This document shows, one piece after another, positions 52,939-62,366 of a stretch of DNA of 64,000 nt. Source of the stretch: Kibdelosporangium banguiense (lineage in GTDB: Bacteria > Actinomycetota > Actinomycetes > Mycobacteriales > Pseudonocardiaceae); NCBI RefSeq assembly GCF_017876405.1, contig NZ_JAGINW010000001.1, positions 8,941,203 through 9,005,202 on the forward strand, written 5' to 3'. Within the stretch, counting starts at the first letter, position 1. Each line of letters starts with the position of its first letter. The translations under genes were made by a program, and so were the position numbers. Below the pieces are notes generated by a model. It had not been told where the DNA came from and did not search any database. It worked only from the letters and a program-made list of their open reading frames with translations.

Positions 52939-52952
52939 ACCTATTCATAGGT
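52934..52952. promoter_or_regulatory. SorC operator, copy 2, at the divergent sugar-locus promoter
   Basis: TGCATACCTATTCA (52934-52947) overlaps a perfect palindrome ACCTAT-TC-ATAGGT (52939-52952). It covers the transketolase start codon and faces the rightward transporter operon about 120 bases away. It matches the operator at the SorC gene in 13 of 14 positions. Confidence 0.7.
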
Positions 52953-53069
52953 GACCAAACTTGCAATCAGTGTGTCACGCGTGTGAAAATGCTGTCAATC
53001 AGCTGCCAGGGCGTGGCTCTCAGGTTCGTCGCTTTCGGTGGCAGAGAACGGAAACGCAAAGGACCAACG

Positions 53070-54599
53070 ATGTTCCGATCGACAAGACTCGGCTCCGTGT
53101 CCGTCGCCGCGGCCCTGACACTCGCGCTCGCCGGCTGTGGCGCGACGGCTACGCAAGGCGGCGGCACCAGCGACCCCACCCTGACGCTCGGGGTGCTCGT
53201 ACCCGCCACGACATTCGCCGCGCAGGACATCAACTGGGCGAACGAGTCGCCGTACGGTCAGGCGGTGTACGACGGCCTGCTGCGAGCCGCGCCGGATGGC
53301 ACTATCGAGCCGTGGCTCGCTACCAAGTGGACATACGACAGTGCGAAGACGAAGCTCACGCTGACGCTGCGCACGGACGTCACGTTCACCGACGACACCA
53401 AGTTCACCGCGGATGTCGCGGCGCAGAACGTGATCCGGTTCCGCGACGGCAACTCGCCGAACAAGAGCGACCTGTCCAGGGTGGCCGACGCCAAGGCCGT
53501 GAACGAGTCCACATTGGAGATCTCCCTCAAGGAGCCGGATCCCGCGCTGCTGACCGCGCTGACGCAGGGCGCAGGCGTGCAGGAGAGCCCGAAGGCGTTC
53601 ACCAGCGCGACGATCAAGACCGTGCCGGTGGGTTCGGGTCCCTACATTCTGGACACCGGCGCCACCGTGGTGGGTTCGAGCTATGTGTTCACCAAGAACC
53701 CGAAGTACTGGGCGCCGCAGACCGTGCACTACGACAAGCTCGAGCTCAAGGTCTACGGCGACGCGACCGCGTTGCTGAACGCGATCAAGGGTCACCAGGT
53801 CGACGCCGCGAACACCCCGGACAACAACTCCCTGGACCAGATGAAGGCGGCCGGGTACACGGTCAACCCGCTGGAGCTCAACTGGACCGGCCTGCTGCTG
53901 CTCGACCGCGCCGGCACCACCAACCCCGCACTGGGCGACGTACGCGTCCGGCAGGCGATCAACTACGCCTTCGACAAGCAGGCTCTGCTCAAGGCGGTCG
54001 GCAAGGGCTACGGAACGGCGACCACACAGGTCTTCCCGGTCAACTCCCCCGCCTACGACAAGTCGCTCGACAGCTACTACGACTACAACCCGGCGAAGGC
54101 GAAGCAACTGCTGGCCGACGCCGGCTACGCGGGTGGCCTGACCCTCAAGCAACCGCAGTCGGCCCTGATCGGCCCGGCGACCTACACGCTGCTCGCGCAG
54201 CAGCTCAAGGACGTCGGCATCACCGTGCAGTACACCGACATCGCCCAGGGCTACATCGCCGAGCTCGTCGGCGCGAAGTGGGGCTCCGCCTACATGATCC
54301 TGCAGGAGGACTCCACCGCCTGGAAGATCGCGACGTTCGGCCTACTGCCCAACGCGGCCTGGAACCCGTTCCGCTACAGCGATCCGACCGTGGTCTCGCT
54401 CGCCGGGACGATCCAGAACGGCTCGCAGGCCGACGCCGACGAGGCGGCCAAGAAGCTCAACAAGTATCTCGTCGAGCAGGCGTGGTACGCCCCGTGGTAC
54501 CGGATGCAGTCCAGTTTCGTCACCGACGCGAACACCACGGTGACCGTGCAGCAGGGCAACGCCTACCCGTATCTGTGGAACTTCAAGCCTAAGTCCTGA
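53070..54599 (+). CDS. ABC importer substrate-binding lipoprotein (family 5, oligopeptide type)
   Basis: A 509-residue lipoprotein. The signal peptide ends in the lipobox ALAGCGA, so Cys near residue 24 is lipidated. The fold of family-5 solute-binding proteins is clear: QAVYDGLLRAAPDGTIEPWL, TLRTDVTFTDDTKFTADVAA, VPVGSGPYILD and VRVRQAINYAFDKQALLKAV. Such proteins bind peptides, nickel, or in many soil bacteria and Thermotoga oligosaccharides. Here the flanking glycosidases suggest a plant glycoside or oligosaccharide. The start is ATG 53070 (aaagga upstream). It is the first gene of the rightward operon. Confidence 0.92.
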   Translation: MFRSTRLGSVSVAAALTLALAGCGATATQGGGTSDPTLTLGVLVPATTFAAQDINWANESPYGQAVYDGLLRAAPDGTIEPWLATKWTYDSAKTKLTLTLRTDVTFTDDTKFTADVAAQNVIRFRDGNSPNKSDLSRVADAKAVNESTLEISLKEPDPALLTALTQGAGVQESPKAFTSATIKTVPVGSGPYILDTGATVVGSSYVFTKNPKYWAPQTVHYDKLELKVYGDATALLNAIKGHQVDAANTPDNNSLDQMKAAGYTVNPLELNWTGLLLLDRAGTTNPALGDVRVRQAINYAFDKQALLKAVGKGYGTATTQVFPVNSPAYDKSLDSYYDYNPAKAKQLLADAGYAGGLTLKQPQSALIGPATYTLLAQQLKDVGITVQYTDIAQGYIAELVGAKWGSAYMILQEDSTAWKIATFGLLPNAAWNPFRYSDPTVVSLAGTIQNGSQADADEAAKKLNKYLVEQAWYAPWYRMQSSFVTDANTTVTVQQGNAYPYLWNFKPKS

Positions 54600-54616
54600 A
54601 TGGACGGAGTGACACC

Positions 54617-55558
54617 GTGCTCAACTTCGTCATCCGCAGGCTGGCCGCCGGCGTCGTGCTGCTGTTCGTGATCTCGACGCTCGCGTTCTTCCTGCTGTAC
54701 CTGGGCAGCGGCGACATAGCCCGCCGCATCCTCGGCCAGTCGGCGACCCAGGAAGGGGTCGCGCAGAAGGCGGCGTCACTCGGCCTCGACCGCCCGATCC
54801 TCGTGCAGTACGGCGAGTGGCTGGGCAACGCGGTCACCGGCCACTTCGGGTCCTCCTGGTTCACCGGCCAGGAGGTGTCGGCCGCCGTCACGTCCCGGCT
54901 GAGCGTGACGCTGACGCTTGTTCTCGGCGCGACCCTGCTCAGCGCCGCCGTGGCGGTCGCGCTCGGCGTCCTGGCCGCGACGCGCCGAGGCTGGCTTGAC
55001 CGGGTCGTCCAGGTCCTGTCGATCGTCGGCTTCGCGATCCCGGGATTCCTGGTGGCGCTCGGGCTCGTCCTGCTGCTGGCCATCAACCTGCAGTGGTTCA
55101 GTCCCACCGGGTATGTGGCGTTCACTACCTCGCCCGTCGGCTGGTTCGCCACCGCCACGCTGCCGATCCTCGCGCTCTGTCTGGCCGGCATCGCGTCGGT
55201 GACCCAGCAGGTCCGGGGCGCGGTTATCGACAACCTCGCCCGGGACTACGTCCGTACCCTGCGCAGCCGCGGCCTCCCCGGATCCCGTGTGCTGTTCAAG
55301 CACGTGCTGCGCAACGCGGGCGGCCCGGCGCTCGCAGTCCTCGCGGTCCAGTTCGTCGGCATGTTCGGCGGGGCGGTGATCATCGAGCAGGTCTTCGCCA
55401 TCCCGGGCATCGGCCAGATCGCGGTCACCGCGACCGGCCAGGGCGACATCCCGCTGGTCATGGGCGTGGTCGTGGTGACCGCGACGCTCGTGGTCGTGGT
55501 GAACCTGCTGATAGACATCCTCCAGGCCTCACTCAACCCCAAGGTGCGCCTGTCATGA
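54617..55558 (+). CDS. ABC importer permease (DppB-like)
   Basis: A 313-residue permease starting at GTG 54617. It has six membrane segments and the standard start FVIRRLAAGVVLLFVISTLA. The cytoplasmic EAA-type loop is visible as ARDYVRTLRSRGLPGSRVLF, then KHVLRNAGGPAL. It pairs with the DppC-type half of the next gene to form the channel. It lies 17 bases after the binding protein and overlaps the next gene by 4 bases (ATGA). Confidence 0.92.
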   Translation: MLNFVIRRLAAGVVLLFVISTLAFFLLYLGSGDIARRILGQSATQEGVAQKAASLGLDRPILVQYGEWLGNAVTGHFGSSWFTGQEVSAAVTSRLSVTLTLVLGATLLSAAVAVALGVLAATRRGWLDRVVQVLSIVGFAIPGFLVALGLVLLLAINLQWFSPTGYVAFTTSPVGWFATATLPILALCLAGIASVTQQVRGAVIDNLARDYVRTLRSRGLPGSRVLFKHVLRNAGGPALAVLAVQFVGMFGGAVIIEQVFAIPGIGQIAVTATGQGDIPLVMGVVVVTATLVVVVNLLIDILQASLNPKVRLS

Positions 55559-57315
55559 GTCTCAACCAGGACCTGCCGACGGTGACGCCCGGCAAATCCT
55601 TGTTCCGGCGGTTGCTGCGTAACCCGGTCGGGGTCATCGCGATGACCTATCTCGCGGTCCTCGTGTTGATCACGGCGTTCTCACGCATGCTCGCACCAGC
55701 CGATCCGAACGCCGCGTCGCTGATCGACGTTCTCGCGCCGCCAGGTGGGGCACACCCGCTCGGTGCTGACAGTGCGGGGCGTGACGTGCTGTCCCGGCTG
55801 CTGATCGCCGGGCAGTTCAGCCTCGCCGGGGCACTGGTCGCGCTGCTGGTGGCGATGGTGATCGGGGTGACGGCCGGTCTGTTCGCCGGCTTCTACGGTG
55901 GCCGTCTCGACTCGGTGCTGTCGTGGCAGGCCGGGTTGTGGCAGGCGCTGCCCGGCATCGTCATCCTGCTCGCGGCCCGTGCGGTGCTGGGCCCGTCGAT
56001 GTGGCTGTCGATGGCGATCTTCGGGCTGCTCCTGTCGCCTTCGTTCTTCCGCTTGGTGTACGCGTCGGTCACTGCGGTACGCAAGGAGTTGTACGTCGAC
56101 GCGGCGATGGTCTCCGGTCTCACCGACCGCCGGATCATCGCCCGCCACGTGCTGGTCGCCGTACGGGCGCCGGTGATCATCCAGGCCGCCATGGTCGGTG
56201 GTATCGCGATCGCCATCCAGGCCGGCCTCGAATTCCTCGGCCTCGGTGACATGACCATCCCCACCTGGGGAAGCATGCTCAACGACGGGTTCGCCAACAT
56301 CTACACCGCACCGATGCTGATGCTGTGGCCGAGCCTGGTCATCGCGCTGACCACCATCTCGTTGACCCTGCTGGCCAACGCGATGCGCGACGAACTCGAA
56401 CGCACCACTCGCCGCAAACGGCGCGCACGACGGCAGCCCGCAGAGCCTGTAACGGACACTGTAGACACTGCAGCGCCGGTAGAACACGCCGGTGAGGAAC
56501 GCGAACCGCTGCTCACCATCACCGGCCTCTCGGTCGGCCACGACCAGCCCGACGGCACGGTCACGACTGTCGTGCACAACGCCTCACTGATGGTCGGCAA
56601 AGGCGAGGTGCATGGACTGATCGGCGAGTCCGGCTCCGGCAAGACCCAGACCGCGTGGTCGGTCCTGCGTCTGCTGCCCGACACCGGACGGATCACCGGC
56701 GGCTCCATCGTCTTCGACGGGACCGATCTCGCCACCCTGCCTGAGAAGGCCATGCAACGGCTGCGCGGCACTCGTATCGCCTATGTGCCACAGGAACCGA
56801 TGTCCAACTTGGACCCGTCGTTCACTGTGGGCAGCCAGCTCACCGAACCGATGCGGGTCCGGCTGGGCCTGACGAAACCCGACGCTCGCCAACGTGCCCT
56901 CGCGCTGCTGGCCAAGGTCGGCATTCCCGACCCGGACCGCACCTTCCGCTCCTACCCCCATGAGATCTCCGGCGGCATGGCGCAACGGGTGCTCATCGCG
57001 GGCGCGATCTCCTGCCAGCCGGACCTGCTGATCGCCGACGAACCGACCACGGCCCTGGACGTCACCGTGCAGGCCGAGGTGCTCGACCTGCTGCGCTCGC
57101 TGCGGGAGGAGATGGGCATGGGAATCCTGTTGGTGACCCACAACTTCGGTGTGGTCGCCGATCTGTGTGACCGCGTGTCGGTCATGCGGGAGGGGCGCAT
57201 CGTCGAAACCGGCCCGGTCCGGACCATCCTCCGCGAGCCCCAGCACGAGTACACCAAGTCGTTGCTCGACGCGATCCTCGACGAGTCGGCTGTGCGCGAG
57301 GCGGTGAAGGCGTGA
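55555..57315 (+). CDS. fused ABC importer permease-ATPase (DppC-DppD)
   Basis: A 586-residue protein that joins two normally separate subunits. Residues 1-290 are a DppC-type permease (LADSAGRDVLSRLL-like region read here as LGADSAGRDVLSRLLIAGQF, EAA loop VDAAMVSGLTDRRIIARHVL). A basic linker (TRRKRRARRQPAE) is followed by an ATPase from about residue 320, with Walker A GLIGESGSGKTQ, signature EISGGMAQRV, Walker B DLLIADEPTT and H-loop LLVTHNFGVV. The fusion would fix one permease to one ATPase. It is coupled to both neighbours by 4-base overlaps. Confidence 0.92.
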   Translation: MSLNQDLPTVTPGKSLFRRLLRNPVGVIAMTYLAVLVLITAFSRMLAPADPNAASLIDVLAPPGGAHPLGADSAGRDVLSRLLIAGQFSLAGALVALLVAMVIGVTAGLFAGFYGGRLDSVLSWQAGLWQALPGIVILLAARAVLGPSMWLSMAIFGLLLSPSFFRLVYASVTAVRKELYVDAAMVSGLTDRRIIARHVLVAVRAPVIIQAAMVGGIAIAIQAGLEFLGLGDMTIPTWGSMLNDGFANIYTAPMLMLWPSLVIALTTISLTLLANAMRDELERTTRRKRRARRQPAEPVTDTVDTAAPVEHAGEEREPLLTITGLSVGHDQPDGTVTTVVHNASLMVGKGEVHGLIGESGSGKTQTAWSVLRLLPDTGRITGGSIVFDGTDLATLPEKAMQRLRGTRIAYVPQEPMSNLDPSFTVGSQLTEPMRVRLGLTKPDARQRALALLAKVGIPDPDRTFRSYPHEISGGMAQRVLIAGAISCQPDLLIADEPTTALDVTVQAEVLDLLRSLREEMGMGILLVTHNFGVVADLCDRVSVMREGRIVETGPVRTILREPQHEYTKSLLDAILDESAVREAVKA

Positions 57316-58148
57316 GCGACCGACTGCTCGATATCCGTGACCTCGTGGTCGAATACCCCGTCAAAGGCTTCCGACACAGCCCCTTCCGCGTCCTGCATGG
57401 GGTCTCTCTCGATGTGCGACCAGGCGAGACGGTTGGTCTGGTCGGCGAGTCAGGCTCCGGCAAAACGACCCTCGGCCGCGCTGTGCTCGGCCTTTCCCCG
57501 GCCACGGCAGGCAGCATCACCTACGACGGGCGGGAGATCTCGGGCCTGTCCCGCCGGGACCGGCGTACTCTCGCCGGTGAGATCCAGGTCGTGTTCCAGG
57601 ACCCGTACACCTCGCTCAACCCGTCGCTGACGATCGAGCAGATCCTCACCGAGCCGCTCGTCGTCCGGCAGGTCAAGCCCGAGGAGGCATCGGCACGGGT
57701 CCGGCGCCTTCTCGACCAGGTCGGGCTGCCCTCGGACGCGCGGTCACGCCTGCCCCGAGAATTCTCGGGCGGGCAGCGGCAGCGCATTGCGATCGCGCGT
57801 GCCCTCGCGCTGGAACCCCGGCTCATCGTGTGCGACGAACCGGTGTCAGCGCTCGATCTCTCCACCCAGGCCCGGGTTCTGGACCTGTTCCGGGAGATCC
57901 AGGACCGCACGGGCGTGGCGTATCTGTTCGTCTCGCATGATCTGACCGTCATCCGGCACATGAGCCATCGCGTGGCCGTGATGCGTCACGGCGAGATCGT
58001 CGAGTGGGGCGACTGTGACCAGGTCACGGCACGCCCGAACCATCCCTACACGCGGCAACTGTTGCTGGCCGCGCCGGTGCCGGACCCGGATCGGCAGCAG
58101 CAGCGCCGGGCCGAGCGCCAGGAACTTCAGAAAGCGGGAACCGAGTGA
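57312..58148 (+). CDS. ABC importer ATP-binding protein (DppF-like)
   Basis: A 278-residue ATPase starting at GTG 57312. It has Walker A GLVGESGSGKTTLGRA, Q-loop VFQDPYTSLNPSLT, signature FSGGQRQRIAIARALAL, Walker B LIVCDEPVSALD, H-loop YLFVSHDLTVIRHMSH and the C-terminal oligopeptide-type extension HPYTRQLLLAAPVPDP. It works with the ATPase half of the fused protein upstream. It overlaps both neighbours by 4 bases, so the glycosidase gene is part of the same transcript. Confidence 0.93.
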   Translation: MSDRLLDIRDLVVEYPVKGFRHSPFRVLHGVSLDVRPGETVGLVGESGSGKTTLGRAVLGLSPATAGSITYDGREISGLSRRDRRTLAGEIQVVFQDPYTSLNPSLTIEQILTEPLVVRQVKPEEASARVRRLLDQVGLPSDARSRLPREFSGGQRQRIAIARALALEPRLIVCDEPVSALDLSTQARVLDLFREIQDRTGVAYLFVSHDLTVIRHMSHRVAVMRHGEIVEWGDCDQVTARPNHPYTRQLLLAAPVPDPDRQQQRRAERQELQKAGTE

Positions 58149-60592
58149 CCGACGTCCGTCCACTTCTGGCACGCCTCACCCTCGAAGAGAAGGTCGCCCT
58201 GCTCACCGGGCGCGACTTCTGGACAACGTGGCCGAACGAGAAGATCGGTCTGCGCCGGATGCTGTTGTCGGACGGTCCGGCCGGTGTGCGGGGCGAGGTC
58301 TGGGACGAGCGCGACCCGTCGGCGAGTTTTCCGTCCGGATCAGCGCTCTCCTCGTCCTGGGACTGCGAGATCGCGCGCCGCTACGGGGCCGCTGTCGCCG
58401 TCGAAGCACGCCGCAAGGGCGTGGATGTCGTGCTCGGCCCGACGATCAACCTGCACCGGTCGCCGCTGGGCGGCCGTCATTTCGAGGCGTTCAGTGAGGA
58501 TCCGCTGCTCACCGGGGAACTCGGCGCGGCCTTCGTCGAAGGCTCACAGGCCAACGGGATCGCCGCCACGCCGAAGCACTACGTGGCCAACGACTCCGAA
58601 ACCGACCGGTTCACCGTCGATGTCCGGGTGAGCGACCGGGCATTGCGCGAGGTGTACCTGGCGCCATTCGAGAAGACCGTCGTGCAGGCCCACGCGTGGC
58701 TGGTCATGAGCGCGTACAACTCCATCAACGGCGCGACGGCAACCGAGAACGATCTCCTGGAGACGCCGCTCAACGACGAATGGGGCTTCGACGGCGTCGT
58801 GATCAGCGACTGGACCGCGGTACGCAGCATCGCGAGTGCGCGAGCGTCCCAGGACCTCGTGATGCCGGGTCCGGACGGCCCGTGGGGCGCGGCGCTGGTG
58901 GCCGCGGTACGCGATGGAAGCGTCCCCGAGGCCGCCGTCGACCGCAAGGTGATCCGAATCCTGCAGCTCGCCGCCCGCGTCGGTGCGCTGGCCGGATTCG
59001 AGCCCGAGGTGACGCTCCCCGAGGCGGAGGATCCCGTGGCCTTCGCCCGCGAGGCGGCCGCAGCGGGCACGGTCCTGCTGACCAACCGGGGAGAACTTCC
59101 CTGGATACCCGCGGAACTCCCCTCGCTCGCGGTCATCGGCCACAACGCCGCCGTGGCAAGGATCCAGGGCGGTGGCAGTGCGACTGTGGTCCCTGAAACC
59201 GTGGTGTCACCGCTGGACGGGCTTCGAGCGGCGTTGCCGAACACGGACATCACCTACGCACCCGGCGTTATCGTCCACAGTGGAGTTTTGCCGCTACCGC
59301 TGAGCCGTATGGTCAACCCGCACACAGGTGAGCCCGGCGTGCGGGTGGCGTTCGCCGACGCAGCCGGGGCAGAGCTGTACACGGAAGACCGGCGCGCCAG
59401 CGACCTGTTGTGGTTCGGGGGTTCCGCACCGATCGCCGACTCGGCCACCCTGATCCTGGAAACCCACTTCACGCCAGAGACCAGCGGCGAGTTCCCGCTC
59501 GCCTTCGCCGCGCTCGGCACGGCCCGGCTACTCGCCGACGGCGAGGAAGTGCTCGCCGCGACCACCGAGGCCGAGGGCGCCGACCTCGGTGCCGCACTGC
59601 TGTCGCCGCCTTCCCTCTCGGCTCCGATCACGGTCACCGCGGGCACAAGCGTTCATCTGCGCGCGGAGTTCGACCTGCGTGACCGGACCGGCCTGCTGGC
59701 ACGGTCACTCGCCTTCACGCTCGGCACCACGCCACCCCAGATCGACCCGCAAGTACTCATCGACGAGGCGGTACAGGCGGCACGCGCGGCGACTGCCGCG
59801 GTGATAGTCGTCGGCACCAACTCCAACGTCGAGTCCGAAGGCCATGACCGGACCAGCCTGTCCCTGCCTGGCTTCCAGGACGACCTGGTGCGTGCAGTGG
59901 CCGCGGCCAACCCGCGCACGGTCGTCGTGGTGAATGCCGGGTCGCCCGTTCTGCTGCCCTGGCGGGACGAGGTCGCGGCCGTCCTGGTGGGGTATTTCGG
60001 CGGGCAGGAGTCCGGCAACGCCGTCGCGGACATCCTCACCGGCGCCGCGGAGCCTGGTGGCCGCCTGCCCACGACCTGGCCGGTCGGTCAGGAAGACGTG
60101 CCCGTCCTCGACACCGTCCCGGTCGACGGGAATCTCGAGTACAGCGAAGGCATTCACGTCGGTTACCGCGCCTGGCTGTCCGCGGGCACGCAACCCGCGT
60201 TCCCGTTCGGGCACGGGCTCGGGTACACCACCTTCCGGTTCGACAGCATCAAAGCGCCTGAGGAAGTCGTTGCGTCCGAAGAACCTTTCGGCGGCACGAT
60301 CACTGTCTCGGTCGGCGTCACCAACACCGGCCCACGCTCCGGCAAGCATGTGGTCCAGGTCTACGCCGCCCGACCGGATTCCGCCGTCGACCGCCCTGTC
60401 CGGTGGCTGGCCGGGTTCCAGCCGGTGTGGCTGGAACCTGGATCGTCCACAGTGGTCGATGTCGAGGTGGATGTCCGGACCTTCGCCCACTGGGACAAGG
60501 GCTGGCACTACGAGCCGGGTTCGTTCACGCTCAGCGCCGGCTCGTCGGCCGTTGACCTGCCACTCGAAGCAACGATCCGGACGGGGAACTGA
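58145..60592 (+). CDS. glycoside hydrolase family 3 beta-glycosidase
   Basis: An 815-residue cytoplasmic-type GH3 enzyme (no signal peptide), starting at GTG 58145. Domain 1 has LLSDGPAGVRGEVWD, GPTINLHRSPLGGRHFEAFS, KHYVANDSETDRF and the nucleophile Asp222 in GVVISDWTAVRS. Domain 2 has AVIGHNAAVARIQGGGSATV. A PA14-like insert (about residues 395-530) and a C-terminal fibronectin-III-like domain follow. This layout is that of BglX/KmBglI-type beta-glucosidases. As an intracellular enzyme in an importer operon it should split imported glycosides. Confidence 0.93.
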   Translation: MTDVRPLLARLTLEEKVALLTGRDFWTTWPNEKIGLRRMLLSDGPAGVRGEVWDERDPSASFPSGSALSSSWDCEIARRYGAAVAVEARRKGVDVVLGPTINLHRSPLGGRHFEAFSEDPLLTGELGAAFVEGSQANGIAATPKHYVANDSETDRFTVDVRVSDRALREVYLAPFEKTVVQAHAWLVMSAYNSINGATATENDLLETPLNDEWGFDGVVISDWTAVRSIASARASQDLVMPGPDGPWGAALVAAVRDGSVPEAAVDRKVIRILQLAARVGALAGFEPEVTLPEAEDPVAFAREAAAAGTVLLTNRGELPWIPAELPSLAVIGHNAAVARIQGGGSATVVPETVVSPLDGLRAALPNTDITYAPGVIVHSGVLPLPLSRMVNPHTGEPGVRVAFADAAGAELYTEDRRASDLLWFGGSAPIADSATLILETHFTPETSGEFPLAFAALGTARLLADGEEVLAATTEAEGADLGAALLSPPSLSAPITVTAGTSVHLRAEFDLRDRTGLLARSLAFTLGTTPPQIDPQVLIDEAVQAARAATAAVIVVGTNSNVESEGHDRTSLSLPGFQDDLVRAVAAANPRTVVVVNAGSPVLLPWRDEVAAVLVGYFGGQESGNAVADILTGAAEPGGRLPTTWPVGQEDVPVLDTVPVDGNLEYSEGIHVGYRAWLSAGTQPAFPFGHGLGYTTFRFDSIKAPEEVVASEEPFGGTITVSVGVTNTGPRSGKHVVQVYAARPDSAVDRPVRWLAGFQPVWLEPGSSTVVDVEVDVRTFAHWDKGWHYEPGSFTLSAGSSAVDLPLEATIRTGN

Positions 60593-60593
60593 C

Positions 60594-62354
60594 GTGCCTG
60601 GCTTCACCAAGCAATCCCGCCTCGCCGACGCGCTCGGCGATCCAGCCGCCCGCGCGATCCTCGAACGCGAACTGCCCGGCGTGATCAACTCACCGTTGTT
60701 CACCCAGATGAACCAGTTTCCACTGGGACAGGTGGTCGCCTACGGAGGAAAATTCCTCGACGAGAGTGCGCGCGAGAAGCTCTGGCACGAACTCGGTGCG
60801 CTCGAAGCGGACATCCCGGTCCGGGTCCGCGAGACCACACCGATCGTCCCGCGTGCGGACTACGAGACCGAAGACGTCACCCGGGGCTCGGCGACTGTCC
60901 GACACCCGGACTCCGCCGAACGCTGGGATGTCTTCGAAGTACTTCTCGAAGGTCCTTCCCACGGCAACCCGTTCGTCGACGTCGAGCTGACGGCACGCTT
61001 CTCCGCGCCAGGACGGCACGTCCGCGTCGGCGGCTTCTACGATGGCGACGGCCGGTACCTCATCAGATTCATGCCACCGCAGACCGGCGACTGGTCGTTC
61101 ACCACCGAATCCAACGCCCGCTCGTTGGACGGCGTCGAAGGACAGTTCACGGCCACCGAACCCGGGCAAGGAAACCACGGCCCAGTGCGGGTCGTGGACA
61201 CGTTCCACTTCGCCCACGCCGACGGCACCCGTCACCACCCATTGGGCACGACGGCGTACGCATGGACACATCAGCCGCTGCCACTGCAGGAACAAACCCT
61301 CGAAACGCTGCGCACCTCGCCGTTCACGAAACTCCGTATGTGCCTGTTCCCCAAGGCATATCTCTTCAACACCAACGAACCCTCGGTCTTCCCCTTCCCT
61401 AAGAACGAGGAAGGCGAATTCGACCCGAAACGGTTCGACCCCGAGTACTTCCACCTCCTCGAACGCCGTATCCGCGAGCTGGGCGAAATCGGCATCGAAG
61501 CGGACCTGATCCTCTTCCACGCCTACGACCGGTGGGGATTCTCGGATCTCGGGCACATCGCGGACGACCGGTACGTGCGGTACGTGGTGCGGCGGCTGTC
61601 CGCGTTCCGCAACGTGTGGTGGTCGCTGGCCAACGAGTACGACCTGGTGCGGTCGAAGGAGATCGCCGACTGGGAGCGCCTCGCGGAGATCATCACCGGC
61701 GAGGACCCGTCCGGGCACCTGCTGTCGATCCACAACTGCTTCGGTTTCTACGACTACTCGCGGCCCTGGATCACGCACTGCAGCGTCCAGCGCATCGACG
61801 TCTACCGCACCGCGGAGAACACCGACGACTGGCGCACCCAGTGGGAAAAGCCGATCGTCATCGACGAATGCGCCTACGAAGGCGACATCGACCAGGGCTG
61901 GGGCAACATCAGCGGCGAGGAGTTCACGCGCCGCTGCTGGGAAGGCGCGGTGCGCGGCGGATACGTCGGGCACGGCGAGACCTACCTCAACGACCGGGAA
62001 GAGCTCTGGTGGTCCAAAGGTGGCGAACTGGTCGGCGATTCCCCGGCACGGGTCGCGTTCCTGCTGTCGGTCATGGCAGAATCGCCGACGGGCACGCTTG
62101 ATCCACTCCCCAGTGACTGGGATGTTCCCTGGGGTGGTGTCGCCGACCGGTACCTGTTGGCGTACTTCGGTTTCGGGCGGCCACGCTATCGCGACATCAT
62201 CCGTCCGCCCGGCGCTCACTACACCGTCGACGTGATCGACACCTGGAACATGACAGTCGAACGGCAGCCAGGTTCGTTCGAGGGCTCGTTCCGGGTCCCG
62301 CTGCCCGGCCGCCCGTTCATGGCAGTCCGGCTTATCGCGATCTCGGCTCAATGA
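60594..62354 (+). CDS. DUF5060/DUF4038-type glycoside hydrolase, candidate apiosidase
   Basis: A 586-residue protein without a signal peptide, starting at GTG 60594. The N-terminal part (about residues 95-190: RWDVFEVLLEGPSHGNPFVD, RFMPPQTGDWSFTTESN) is a DUF5060-like beta-sandwich. The central TIM barrel (about 200-480: RHHPLGTTAYAWTHQP, NVWWSLANEYDLV, KPIVIDECAYEGD) resembles DUF4038/GH140, with Glu348 and Glu425 as catalytic candidates at the ends of strands 4 and 7. The C-terminal part looks like DUF5605. GH140 includes beta-apiosidases. Exact specificity cannot be read from sequence. Confidence 0.75.
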   Translation: MPGFTKQSRLADALGDPAARAILERELPGVINSPLFTQMNQFPLGQVVAYGGKFLDESAREKLWHELGALEADIPVRVRETTPIVPRADYETEDVTRGSATVRHPDSAERWDVFEVLLEGPSHGNPFVDVELTARFSAPGRHVRVGGFYDGDGRYLIRFMPPQTGDWSFTTESNARSLDGVEGQFTATEPGQGNHGPVRVVDTFHFAHADGTRHHPLGTTAYAWTHQPLPLQEQTLETLRTSPFTKLRMCLFPKAYLFNTNEPSVFPFPKNEEGEFDPKRFDPEYFHLLERRIRELGEIGIEADLILFHAYDRWGFSDLGHIADDRYVRYVVRRLSAFRNVWWSLANEYDLVRSKEIADWERLAEIITGEDPSGHLLSIHNCFGFYDYSRPWITHCSVQRIDVYRTAENTDDWRTQWEKPIVIDECAYEGDIDQGWGNISGEEFTRRCWEGAVRGGYVGHGETYLNDREELWWSKGGELVGDSPARVAFLLSVMAESPTGTLDPLPSDWDVPWGGVADRYLLAYFGFGRPRYRDIIRPPGAHYTVDVIDTWNMTVERQPGSFEGSFRVPLPGRPFMAVRLIAISAQ

Positions 62355-62366
62355 GGAGTGGATTAC

